Assembly (NCBI GenBank): GCA_030704615.1
Contig: CM060731.1
Span: 6,324,001-6,388,000, forward strand
Direction of reading: 5' to 3'
From: Takakia lepidozioides
Lineage: Eukaryota; Streptophyta; Takakiopsida; Takakiales; Takakiaceae
DNA: 64,000 bases
Under the pieces are notes generated by a model. It was not told the DNA's origin, made no database searches, and worked only from the letters and a program-made list of their open reading frames with translations. The position numbers and the translations under genes were made by a program. This document shows, in pieces, positions 23,431-34,883 of this stretch (position 1 is its first letter; every line of letters starts with the position of its first letter).

Positions 23431-26400
23431 TTAAAACATAATAAAATCTAACAAATTAATTAAAAAAAAATTGCCTTTGATAAAGTTGTCAAAGACTTTT
23501 CGGTCATTTGCATCAAGAACATATGTGTTTGATTTGACATTGTACTTTAAACATGCTAACGCGATAATGGAATCCAAATCAACCATCATGTTATTTGTCA
23601 AATCGTACGTATAGACCCCTCCTCGAATTTTTTGGTACCATGCTAACCTAATCTCCATATGAGAAGGACGCTCCAATAAATCAACAGAATCCCTACATTC
23701 TACAAACCGCTTATTGATTTTCTTCCGCATTCTTTGAACCCTGCCCAAATACCAAGTGCCTTTGGTTGCTCCTTTGCAGGTTTTCCCTGGTCTACCTTTC
23801 CTGTTCGTAGTTTGGATCGCAGTCTCCTCATCAACAAAAAATACAGCACAATCCGAACCCAATCCCAAGCTCGTGGCTTTGTTGCTGGTAGTTGGTTTGT
23901 TTTCTCGGCAAAACAACATCGATGCACTTCTTACTCGTGTCAATCTATCCTTGGATAGAGTAGGGTTGCCATTGAGTTGGCTAACCAAAGTGTTTTTGAA
24001 TATGGTCTTCCCGTCTACTTTGACAAATGGAACCACCGCCTTCGATCCATCTTTCTCTTGTTCAAACTCATCAATGACAGCATCCAGAGTATGTCTCAAT
24101 TCACTTTGAACAAGTACCTCTTCCGCATGATCATCCAAAGGTTGGCTCAAAACATCCTCCATTGAATTCGAAGGCCCGCACACCAATTCATCTTCCACGA
24201 CCTCATTTTGAATATGTGTGTCTACATTAAGAGGACAAATAGAATCTATGGCATCGACATCATCACCCTCCTCTTCCATGCTTTTCAATAGCTTGGCCTC
24301 CATTTGTCTCTCAATTGTTCATGGCTCATTCCACCAATCCAAGTTTGTTGCTTTGTTTGGTTTCATCCCAAGTTTATGACATAAAAGTTGCGCTTCTAGA
24401 AATCCAGTTTTCAAAGCCTCCACAATGCAATCATCCGATTGGACAGTAGAAAAGTCGGACAAATCAGCAAGGGGGATATCTGGCTTCTTCTCCAAAGAAG
24501 ACCAAATGTGTTCTTATTTCTTGTGAGCTCTTGAGAACTTGGGTCCTTTTGGATTCACCTCGAACTCGGATATGCGTGTTAATGCTCCCGCACTCTCAAT
24601 CAAATCACACCCGTCATATGTCCTCTCATTCCGTAACATACCTCCCACTTTGCTAAAGAATATTTCACACACATCTGAACCAACAAGGCTCAAAGGAACT
24701 TGCACATGATTAAACTTATCCTTGAACAATTTGATAAGTAGAACCACGTAGTGGCATGAAATTTGTAAATCCAAGTATGCTTCCCTGCTAATGAAGAAGG
24801 ATTTCAAATTATACACCTCGTGGTGGAATAGCCACAACTTCCACAATCTGAAAAAAAAAATTATACTTTCGCAGCAGATTGTACCCTCTCACACAATGAC
24901 ATGTGAGGAGACAAAAAAATGTTGATGTAGCATGAAATGATGTATAGGTAAATTTCAGTACCTTTGGTCCTCTCTCTTCGATGATTCACAGTTGATTGTA
25001 ACTCCCTCAAACAAGTTTGCACCTTCCGAGATGCCAGTCGTTGAGCTGCTGCCCAATTCTGTCGATCTTCTCTTTTGATATCACATTCCCGAAGTCCATG
25101 CTTGTCCACTGAAAATGAATGGTAGACCAATAACACATGATTCAATGTAGCAACCTCATCACCCAACACCAAAGTCCGTGATGCATTGTCCAAGGGATTT
25201 ACCAATTTTTTCCCATTGTGGATGAAGTCCTGATCATGGAGTCCGTATATATCTCCCCCGTTGCACACTCGACCTGTAAACAACCATCCTTCCCAAGGGA
25301 TGCAAAATCTACTTCCAGCCCCATTGGCATAATCTTCTAACATCACTTTTATCCTCCTACTATCTCCGTCTGAAGCATGCCCAATTATAGGCCCAACCAC
25401 GTCCCTCACATATTTGTCCCACAACTGTCTCACCACTTCCCATTGTGATCTCACAAAATTGTTGTCAAATCTATTGCAAGTGAGCTGGATTACCAATACC
25501 AATCGAGGTAACCATACATGTAGAGGATTTGCTATCAACACTCTAGCATAATGGGCAACCACATTGTTTTTGAATGCCTCCACAATATGTTCGTACCCTG
25601 ATTCTCCATCTCCCACTTGCACCACAAAATTTGAAATACATACATGGTTGTCTTGAAGCCCACAAAACCCGAGAAGGGTGTCATCCCTAGCAATCCAACG
25701 TACCAATCGCTTCACAATAGTTTCATCTTCGGCCACCATCACTGGGATGCTTCCCATTGGAATATTTGCATCTTCCATCACATCTCTGTAAATTCGAGCC
25801 ACATGCTGAAATATATCATCCGTTTCTCCGCTCTATACTTCAAACCTTTCCTCAAAGACCGTCTTGTAGTATCAATAGAAGGACCCCCCACATTTGAAGC
25901 CAAAAAATGATGCAATCTTGGACCCCCCTAAAGCTGCACAGTCTCAAACATTGTTTTTGTGCTAGTACCATACATCTTCCCTTGTGGAGACCTGTCAATA
26001 TTCTTGCCCATATCAACAAGAAAATCCCACAAACTTTCTTTTCCTTCAAAATCCCCCCTCCTATGTGCATCAACAATATCACGACAAAATTTGAGAACAT
26101 CTCCTCTTTCAATTGCCTCAATCCCAGACTCCTTCAAACTCCTACATCGCACAGACAATGATGTCACTTTGGTCCTGGCCTCCCACAATTTGAACCTCAA
26201 CTGCCTCAACTCCTGTCTATTTTTGTAAACTTGTTTGACAATCTCGACATTTCCAAGATATGACAACCTTCTTCCCTTGCCAGTATCTCTCTCCCCTCTA
26301 CATTCCATGGCACCTCTTTCTCTATATACCCTCATTCTGAAGTCATTTTCCAAGGGAATGGAAGAACATGCTGAACATCTCAAGTTTGGAAATGGCTCCC

Positions 26401-27873
26401 CATCCAATGACACTCTAAAACAATCCGCATGCCGAAACGTACCAACAACCTTATGCTCTTGATTGTTTAGAGTGATGGTTGCATGTGTCAATGGCTCGAC
26501 ATACCACTTCTTTCATCCCTTCCTATCTTGAAGGAATGGTTTCAGACTTATTCTCTTATGGTTGTACTCCCACCATTCATCCCATAGGCCCCAACACAAA
26601 CTGTCTCTTCCTTTGTTGCATTGGGACCTTTGCTGTAATTCTCAATCCTCAATCAGATCTGCCCGTTGGGCAGCGTCAACACAAGTGTATGGAGTTTGTG
26701 ACGAGGATGCTCTCATTGTTGATGCCACAATTGGATTGTCAAGTGGTGGGGACGGCAAGGTAGGTTGACTGACCAAGAAAGAGCTTAGATCCCGTTGCTT
26801 TACATCTTTGGCAATCATAGGCTTTGGAGGCCTTCCTCTCTTTTTGCACAGTCCTTCACTACTTCCAACCTTCTGACAAATCTCTGCATCGACATGAGTT
26901 TTTCCTTTCACATGCTTTGTCAAAGAAGATTGCAAAGAACCTGTCCTTGGAAACAAGAGTAGCCACTTCGAATCAAGTGGGCACCTAATCATTATAGAAC
27001 CCAACTGCGAATAGTCTCCAATTGTGGCTTCCACAATCTCAAATCTGTTTCCAGGATTGTCTTCACAAAACCGAGCGATTTCCTCTAATGCCTCCTTCAC
27101 CCTGTTCTTCTTTGCATCTAATGCTTCATTTGCATTTACAGGGCTGATGACACATTGTGATGAACCCTTCCCATGACGCCTCTCATAGGCTATGCGATGT
27201 CCCTCACTCCTCAAATGAGATCTCATAACGTTTGCACATGCATCATATGGTTTGTTTTTCCCAGACCGTGCATAAACATCCTCACACTCAACACACCATA
27301 TGTGGAACATTGCTTGTCCTTGTTGATCCTTTGTCATCAGCTCAAACTTGTCACATTGTCCTTCTGCAGAGATTTTCCTTTCAACGACTCTAATCTCTTT
27401 CTGTCATTTTTGAATATCGTTGGATGTAGCCAACATGCTGCACAATCTACCAGATCTCTGCTGAAGTGCATGCTCATGTGCATGGTCTTCATTTCCACCA
27501 TCGCTAGCAAAGGGTGTATCAGGGTCCATCCTCATCTTTTTAGACACTGGTGCCGGGTCCTCGCCTGGTTTGTCCTCATGCAAGATCGTAGAACCACTGG
27601 AAGATTTTTCAATCCTTGGTCCCCATCATTTTGGTCTGAAATCTTAATGTGTACAGTATCCCCTTTCAGAACCATCCTCTCTTCCTGCTTGGCTGAAAGG
27701 ACACTACCCCCCATGGAAAGGAAATGAAATTTTCCTGAGACAAGCTCATCACCTAGAATTTCTCCTCGGATGCATTTGTATGTGACACCTTGCATAGTGA
27801 ACACAGAACCAAGCCTGTTTGGTGATGCATCTCCTCCAACGAGTAGGACTTTTACTTCCAACTCTTCTTCCAT
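23431..27873 (-). pseudogene. Large transposase-like gene, decayed
   Basis: Collinear minus-strand frames from ATG 27873 down to 23431 form one protein of well over 1,000 residues. In order: an N-terminal domain (GGDASPNRLGSVF); a coiled stretch; a region with WCVECEDVY and an H-rich pattern; CSACSSIP with RVYRERGAM at 26.4 kb; WDFLVDMGKNIDRSPQGKMY; AEDETIVKRLV at 25.7 kb; IGHASDGDSRR at 25.4 kb; LHDQDFIHNGKKLVNP at 25.2 kb; CEIFFSKVGGMLRNERTYDG at 24.65 kb; and an acidic to basic C-terminal part. Asp in SDGDSRR and Glu in CEIFF are my candidates for DDE residues. Damage: frameshifts near 27.6, 25.9, 25.83 and 24.87 kb and stops at 27.40, 25.93, 24.51 and 24.32 kb. The family is not one I can name. 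It looks mobile rather than host. Confidence 0.6.
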
Positions 27874-28259
27874 GATGAGTTCACCTGCAAAATGCAATGA
27901 AAACATTTCAAATCAGACCTTGATAGACCAATAACAAAGCACCCGGGTTGGAAGGTTCCAAAGTCCTGTTTTATACAACCCTATAGGCTGTCCAAGCAGG
28001 GACGACGTTGATAAGAGGATGAAATGTATACAGAAGCAAGTACCTGATTGATGAGTTTGACGTTGCTAATTCTTGCTGCTGCTATTGACCAAATGCTGCT
28101 GCATGAAGAAAGCTCACCTTGTTGACAATATTGTCCCACTGTTGTGGATCATATTTATAGAGCTCCTGCCAGCGCTGTTCCTTGCTCCAAATCTGGCCCT
28201 CTTGGATGATTTTGCACCCACGATCCTCTCCCTACATCAACAGCTACCCCTCCCTCCAC

Positions 28260-28800
28260 ACTAACAATGCGTACATCATGCCTCTGCAGCTGCTACAGTG
28301 GCTTCCAGTTGACCAGATACCCATGCAGGTTTCTTGTAGCTATCCTTCCACATGGAATCATAGGTAATCTGGAGCTTGGAATCCGGCCATCTGGAAATTT
28401 AGGGACGACTCTGATAACAGGGAAAAACAGGCTGAAATGTGTTGAAGAAGGTACCTTCATTAGCAGTCCCTTGTTCTATCAATTGCGCTGCTGCCGCTGC
28501 TATTTCCAGTTGACCATCTACTCACATTGTCCCACCACTGACTGGGGTCAGAGAAGTATTCATTCCTTGAAAGCTTCTCTCCATCTCTGTTATCTTTTTT
28601 TAGGTACTGTCATGCTGCCACCTCGGCAGTAACTTGCAAAGTCACTTCAAAGCACCGCAGATCCACCCAACGAGCTAACTTACAGAATTCAATACATATG
28701 CTTCAGGGCTGAGTCTAATGAGAGGAAAAACAGGCTGAAACAGGTCAAACCAGAAGGTGCCCTCAGGCTGAAATGTGTTGAAGAAGGTACCTTCATTAGA
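28260..28800 (-). repeat. Repeated copies of a PPR leader, with a 36-bp perfect direct repeat
   Basis: The minus-strand text SYKKPAWVSGQLEATVAAAE (about 28285-28345) and VDGQLEIAAAAAQLIEQGT (about 28460-28525) both resemble the leader of the PPR relic at 30.4 kb (SYKKPTWVDGKLKAAIAAAQ). A 36-base identical block starting CAGGCTGAAATGTGTTGAAG lies at 28428-28463 and again at 28764-28799, 336 bases apart, showing a local duplication. Confidence 0.65.
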
Positions 28801-30450
28801 TCATTTCGTTCGGGCATTTTGATGAACACTTGCTGAGCATCAACACACTCCCACATTTGCAATACATGCTGAGAAGGGCAGTTCCCACTTTGCCATCCGA
28901 CTCAAATCCAGTTTTGATCAACCCTGCATGGAGGCCCTTGCCCTGTTCCAAGGCTATTGGGGTAATACATGCATTCAAGATGCTCATGAAGGTGATTTTC
29001 ATTTGGCTCCATACCTTCTCGTTGCATTTGCTGAAAAAGTTTGAACGCCTCCTCACCATGCCCTTGCTATGTTAATCCTACAATCATCGCATTCCATGAG
29101 ATCACATTTCTCTTAGGCATTTTGTCAAACACTTGACAGGCATGCACCACATTTCCGCACTTGCAATACATGCTCACAAGGGCATTCCCCGCCTGGATAT
29201 CTGACACCAAAGCAGCTTTGATGATGCTTGCATGGAGCAGCTTGCCCTATTCTAGAGCTAGAGGGTTGGTGCAAGCAGTAAGGATGTTAATGAAAGTGGC
29301 CTTGTCAGGCTTCACACCTTCTCCTTGCATGCGTGCAAAGAGTTTGAATGCTTCTGCACCTTGCCCTTGCTGAACTAATCCTGCAATCAAGGCATTCCAT
29401 GAAACTACATTTCTCCGAGGCATCTTATCACACACTTGGAGCGCATTAGCCACACTCCCACACTTGCAATACATGCTCAGATGGGCATTCCCCACTAGAA
29501 TCCAGCAACAATGATGCAGGCCTGGAGCCAATTGCCCTGCTCCAGAGCTACTGGGAGGGAGCACGCATTGAGAATCCCAATAAATGTAACCTCGTTAGGT
29601 TTCACTCATTCTAGTTGCATATGTCGAAAGAGGTCGAATGGTTCTGCACCATGGCATTGCTGAGCTAATCCTGCAATCATTGCATTCCATGAGATCACAT
29701 TCCGTTTGGGCATTTAGTCAAACACTTGGCGTGCATGCACCACACTCCCGCACTTTGCAATACATGCTAATAAGGGTGTTTCCAACAAAAATGTCTGGCT
29801 CGAACTCATTATTGAGAATGTGGGCATGAACCCCCCCTTGCCAATTGCCAAAGCTTTTGTTTTAGCACATCCCTGAAGAAGGCAAGCACAGGTCTGCTCA
29901 TATGTCTCCAAAGCATTCCTACGACACCTATGCTTGGTAAATCTTTCCAACGTAATATTCCACGTGATCAAAGGTCATTGAGGCATTCTGTTGAACACTT
30001 GGTGAGCATCCCTGATGCTCGGCACTTAACATGCATATTGACAAGGGTACGTGTTGAGTAGAAAAACATCTGTCGTGAACCCACTTTGGATAAAGTGAGT
30101 GTGCACCTGCTTTCCAGCTTTCGAGACCTTCCATCTTGATGCACTTAAGCAAGAGACAGACATACATATTTGAATCTGCTAAAATGCCTCCTTGGTTTAG
30201 AATCTGTAGAGCCGTTGTCAGGCTGTCTGCCGCACAAAGTATCTTCACATGCCCAGAAATGTCAGAAGAGGCATTGTGGACTCCCTCTCTTGATCCTCTT
30301 TCAGAAGCTGTGGTCATGGTTGAGGTGCCTGATTTTATCATCTGTGCCGCTGCAATAGCTGCCTTTAGTTTACCATCTACCCATGTAGGTTTCTTGTAGC
30401 TACTGACCCACATGGAATCAAGGTAATCTAGAGCTTGAAGTCCAACCCTC
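28796..30450 (-). pseudogene. PPR protein relic (PLS type)
   Basis: Read leftwards: a leader (SYKKPTWVDGKLKAAIAAAQ) at about 30.4 kb; a pre-repeat SLTTALQILNQGG with DSNMYVCLLLKCIKM at 30.15-30.25 kb; ITWNITLERFTKHRCRRNAL at about 29.95 kb; KCGSVVHARQVFD at about 29.74 kb; then PPR units at 29.25-29.45 kb (NVVSWNALIAGLVQQGQGAE) and 28.8-29.06 kb (SILNACITPIALEQGKGLHA). Several frameshifts and stops separate these blocks and the C-terminal domains are missing. This is the same general family as the gene at the left edge but a different, older copy. Its 5' end touches an LTR at 30456. Confidence 0.75.
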
Positions 30451-30455
30451 GTGGA

Positions 30456-31509
30456 TGAACACTTATACGGGATCTGTAGGGTACCCTTAATTTTTGCACA
30501 GACTGAGACCAACAGGAGCCTTAGGGGTGACAGCAGCGCACTGTAGAAGGGGGTTACACAGCCAACACAGCCGTTACAGTCGTCACAGCCAACACAGCCA
30601 ACACAGTCGTCACAGCCGACACAGCCAACACAGCCGTTACAGTCGTCACAGCCCACACAGCCAGCACAGCCGTCACAGTCGTCACAGCCGACACAGCCAA
30701 CACAGCCGTTACAGTCGTCACAGCCGACACAGCCAACATAGCCATCACAGTCGTCACAGCAGACACAGCCGACACAGCCCGACACAGCCACACAGCCAGT
30801 CATAGCCCGACACAGCCAAACACAGTCGCACAGTCAGTCATAGCCCGTCACAGTTTCACACAGCCAGTCACAGCTTGACACAGCTGTCACGATCATAGGG
30901 AACGAAGAGTAGGACAGGGAACGACTGTGGGGAACAACACCTGCGAAGGGAACATGTTAGTTCACAGACGACGGTTAGTAAGGTAAACGGTTAGAACCGC
31001 AGATAGGAAGATAAAGGGAGAAACGGGGAATTGAGGGACATCATTCGGAGGAGGACTTCTTGGTGATAGAGAAGAGGGGATCGGGCAAAGATGAAGAACG
31101 GAAGTGAAGATAGAGAGATGATGAGTAGATGCTTGATATATGCAAGGCTGTAATGATATTGTAGAGTAGATTAGAGACACAATGGCTTCGGCCTGATACC
31201 TGATAAATCATAATCGGATACTTTTACGATCACACTGTGTAGAGAGGTCTGAGTGAAGCTGTGGAATGAATGGATGAGTTGATGGAATCCAATAGATTGA
31301 TAAAGCAAACTGATACTTAATTATCAATGGTAAGATAGTTAACATGAATACCAAAAGGGAAACAAATACGAAACACCCCCATGATACACTAGCTGTAGGT
31401 CATGACTGATTGTTCTGCGCGGGCTGAGTACTTAGAGATTTCCAACTCTTCAATCTTGGAGTTTCCGCCTCGAATAGCGAAGGGATGGGTGAGTAAAAGC
31501 CGCGCGACA
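30456..31509 (+). mobile_element. LTR copy (inverted relative to the LTR at 60.1-61.0 kb)
   Basis: From ACACTTATACGGGATCTG to AAAGCCGCGCGACA the sequence is the reverse complement of 61.0-60.08 kb, with clear divergence. Shared blocks include GGGTACCCTTAATTTT, the GTGACAGCAGCGCACTGTAG block, the TGATACACTAGCTGTAGG block and GGGATGGGTGAGTAAAAGCC. The first 25 or so bases of the other LTR (TGTTAGAGGACTG...) are missing here, and no internal region or target duplication is visible. It is a truncated solo LTR. It is longer than its partner because its minisatellite is larger. Confidence 0.75.
30550..30875. repeat. CACAGCC minisatellite inside the LTR
   Basis: About 320 bases of CACAGCCGACACAGCC, CACAGTCGTCACAGCC and close variants, in a 9-base rhythm with longer composite units. 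It produces Cys- or His-rich open frames on either strand, which are artefacts of the repeat. Confidence 0.85.
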
Positions 31510-33090
31510 AGTGTGTGGTCTCTTCCTGCCATCAAACCATCCAATACCAGTCAAGATCCCTAGCTAGTAGAAATCAAGATTTAACATCAGCTCTGATACC
31601 AAAAGAAGGGGCGTGAATCCCCTTCTGTGCAAGTCTAGTTGTGCTCCTCCCCAGGTCAATTGGAGGGAAGGAAAGGAGCTCTCCTCTCAGTGATCCAACC
31701 ATCGTCACTCGGTGTGGGTTTCCCTCAGGTCCTTCATGATCAGAGTTCACACAATCCTCATCCACGCCGCAGCGGAAGAGAAGACATGGATGGGGAGTCT
31801 GTATTGTTTTCACCCGTGGTTCTACTTCTACACGACATCCTCTCCCTGGTACACTGCACCAGCCATGTTACCATGCTGTCTTCAGTGATGCAACCAGCCC
31901 TACGTCAGTGATGACCACTGCCCTTGTGGGCAGCTCCCTTGGTCAGCAACACGTGGAAGCCCCTTTGTAATAAGATCACGATTTAGAAGGAGGCAACTCA
32001 GATCTGCCATGAGTTGCAGGCCCACCAGTTTGGCCCTTCATGGGTTCATGCTTTCTTTATCTTACCGCCCCAATCATCCATTCCTCTCCATCCCCTCTTG
32101 CTGGTCAGCTCTCTCCCTTATGTCCTTTTCTCTCTCCCTCTCTCTTTCTTTCAGGGTGAGTAGGTTCCTCACTCTTTCCACTGTAGCATGTCTATGATGC
32201 AATGCAATGCGCATTCAGCCAAGCATCCAGTGCACCCAGCATTGAAATCAACCTTGGTCACACAAGATATAATCAGCCCTTTTATCAGTCCCTCTCTTGC
32301 CAATGACAGATGCTTCACACTCCACTTTTCCCAGGTGTAGCCATTTGCCCAAGACAGCTCTCAACCCTTCTACAGGTCTCAATTTACACACCCTGACAAC
32401 TCTCTTTTTCCCATCAACTGTGAACCTCAATGGTTCACATGCTGAGAGCACCCTGAGAATCAGATCCAAACCCAAACAGATGTTGGTTTTTCTGCCCCAT
32501 CCACATCATCCCTTCTTGTTGTTTCCAAACAGTTCTATCTAACTCTCACTGGTTTCCTCTACCTACTAAGCTAGTTCCACATTGACTGCAATGTGTCAAC
32601 ATCCCTGGCTAGATTGTTTGTACAAGCTCATGATGCTGAAACAAAGAACAAGAATACAACAGCAGCAACCATTCTGTCCCAGCAACGAATCAACCCTGTT
32701 TCCATTCATTTTTCCTACTGTACAATGTAACAGCAGGTGCATCCATCTCCAGTCCATCCTGGTTTGAAGTCCAGTGTCTTCATTCCATTTCCAAAGCTCT
32801 TTTTCTTCCTCACATGTCAGTGTCTCTTACTACATACAAGAGACAGTCCAAACTTCACAAAGCGATTTCTAAGTCACCAAAAAAGGGGGGCCACTCTTCA
32901 AACGTATCTGTCTTATACTCATTGAAGCGGTGGGTCTGCCTGTCAAGAAGGCACCTTGTCCTCTCCCTCGTCAGCCATTTCCGACATTTCTTCTTATCGT
33001 GATTCCAGTCCTCATTAAGGCATGACGGCTCTGCTTCAGCTGCTGGCACATCCTTGTGCCTGCCAACCTCTACCCTATCCTTCTACATGT
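31510..33090. other. Stretch without a gene; candidate initiator-tRNA primer site
   Basis: No supported coding region. GCTCTGATACCA at 31590-31601 is the complement of TGGTATCAGAGC, the primer-binding sequence for initiator methionine tRNA used by many plant LTR elements. It would belong to a minus-strand element whose LTR lies to the right, but I could not define that LTR. A minus-strand frame at 32248-32475 looks protein-like but I do not recognise it. Confidence 0.35.
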
Positions 33091-33735
33091 GCATTTCTTC
33101 CCTATGAAATGATCTGGTCCTATAGCCCTTAAGACAGAGAGCAGATACAAAACTTAATTATAGATAGCTTAAGCGCCATACACACCAGAAGGCGGCACCG
33201 CTTCCTCTTGCACAGAATGCCAAGCCAGATCCCTTAACGTCGCTCTTTAAGGCAAGCTGATTCCCTTTGCGCAGGTGGAACTTCCTAAGATATGTTGTAC
33301 TGCCAACACCACTGCAGCAGCTGCGAAAAGATGCTTACATTCTTCCCTTACAAAGTGATCTGGTCCTAAAGCTCAAAAACAGACAGCAGCTACAAGATTT
33401 GATCACAGACAACCTGAGGCGCTATACACACCAGCCTGCATTTCTCATCCCCCAACACCTGCTGAGCCGCTCCATCTCCTCATTAATGTGCTCATCAAGA
33501 CAATGGCGACAGCAGTGGTGCACCGCCCTTATCACAAACCTGATCCCTCAGGTTTGATCATTGCTTACAAAGAAGGCGGCACCGCTTCTTCTTGCACAGA
33601 AAGCCAAGCAGGAGCTCTTAACGTTTCTCTTAAAAGCAAGCTCATACCCTTTGCGTAGGTGGAACTTTCTCAGATATCCTGTGCTGCCAACACCACTGCA
33701 GCAGCTGCGAAAAGATACACGCACTCTTCCCCTTC
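33090..33735. repeat. Imperfect tandem duplication, about 250-bp unit
   Basis: The block with GAAGGCGGCACCGCTTC through CAGCAGCTGCGAAAAGAT occurs at about 33188-33340 and 33572-33725. The block with TGATCTGGTCCTA through CGCTATACACACCAG occurs at about 33108-33190 and 33356-33435. An insertion separates the last copy. Some copies read as LRRWNFLRY and LPTPLQQLRKD, so the unit may once have been coding. The family is unknown. Confidence 0.65.
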
Positions 33736-33959
33736 GAATTTCACATCCTGCTTCTAGGGTTCAACATCATGGATGAAAATCATTCATCCTAGGGATGAAA
33801 AAGGTGTATGTCATAACTTAGCCATATTTTGTTCTTGGCAGATCAATAGCATAGTCTTTCCATGGAATTACCTCAAGTTATGGACAATTCCTCCCCTTCA
33901 TTAGCACGAAGGGCACTCCCTTTGTAGTAGTGCCGAAACCTGATGCCAAACAAAAACTT

Positions 33960-34838
33960 GAATTTTTACCCCCTGCATTCATTTTTACGAGTAAATTTTG
34001 GAGGGCACTTTGGAAGAAGATGGGGACAAGAAGATGAGCACCGCCTTCCGACCTACGACCGACGGCCAAACAGAAAGAGTGAATTCCATAGTGAAGCAGA
34101 TCTTGCGGAATTACGTGTCGGCAGACCAAACAGACTGGGTGGAACATTTAGACGCGGCAGAGTTCTGTTATAATAACACAGAACACTCCGCAACGGGAGT
34201 TTCCCCTTTCGTATTGGTCTATGGAAAAGCACCTCTGGTGCCGACAAGTTGGGCCGCCCAGGACATTGAGGAACCGGCAGTAGCGGCGGTACTGGAAGAA
34301 CGCGAGCGTTTGTTGAAGCTCGCAAAGTACAACATTGTCAAAGCTAGGAAACAGTATGAAAGGCAGGCGAATCGGAAGCGGAGGGAAGTGAAGTTTGAGG
34401 CAGGCACGGAGGTCTGGTTGAACATCAAGAATTTCCGACTACCTCCGGAAGTGAGTCCAAAGTTTGTACCTCCGTATGCGGGACCCTTTCGCATCCGGAA
34501 GGTTATGAATGAGGATGTGTATGAATTGGAGCTGCCGGCAAACAGCAAGGTGCATCCAGTATTCCACGTCTCCATTTTGAAGCCTTACTTCAAAGATGAA
34601 GCACGTCCGAATCGGCATCAAGTGTTGCGTCCGCCACCTGTGCTGTTGGATCATGAAAATGAACCTGAGTACGAGGTGGAGGCAGTACTTAAGTCGAGGA
34701 GGTTCAAGAATCGAGAAACGGAGTATCTCGTCAAATGGAAGGGCTATCATCTTGTGGAGGCATCTTGGGTGCGTGCCTCAGAAATGGGAAACGTATCCGA
34801 GGCGGTTGCAGTTTTCGAAGGGCGACCTCAAAAGCGGT
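33960..34838 (+). pseudogene. Ty3/gypsy chromovirus: integrase C-terminal part plus chromodomain
   Basis: After a short frameshifted lead (FTSKFWRALWKKMG), the frame reads MSTAFRPTTDGQTERVNS, the conserved integrase text after the second catalytic Asp. It continues through the region carrying the third catalytic residue, HSATGVSPFVLVYGKAP and the GPFRIRKVMNEDVYELELP domain to HPVFHVSILKPY. A chromodomain follows at about 34660-34795 (EVEAVLKSRRF, EYLVKWKGY, EASWVRASEM). In chromoviruses this domain targets integration to marked chromatin. The stop is at 34838-34840, followed by a purine tract and LTR. Gag, protease, RT and the integrase core are absent, so only the 3' end survives. Confidence 0.88.
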
Positions 34839-34870
34839 AGAAGCGTTGATGGGGACATCAACCTTGGAGC

Positions 34871-34883
34871 GTAGGGGAGGAAA
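34871..34883 (+). other. Polypurine tract of the chromovirus
   Basis: GTAGGGGAGGAAA lies about 30 bases after the polyprotein stop and directly before a TG that starts an LTR-like sequence, the expected site for plus-strand priming. Confidence 0.6.

Noticed and set aside
30494-30805. Cys-rich (CVGCDDC) and His/Ser-rich open frames
   Set aside because: They are translations of the CACAGCC minisatellite, which is open in several frames because of its period. There is no sign of protein selection.
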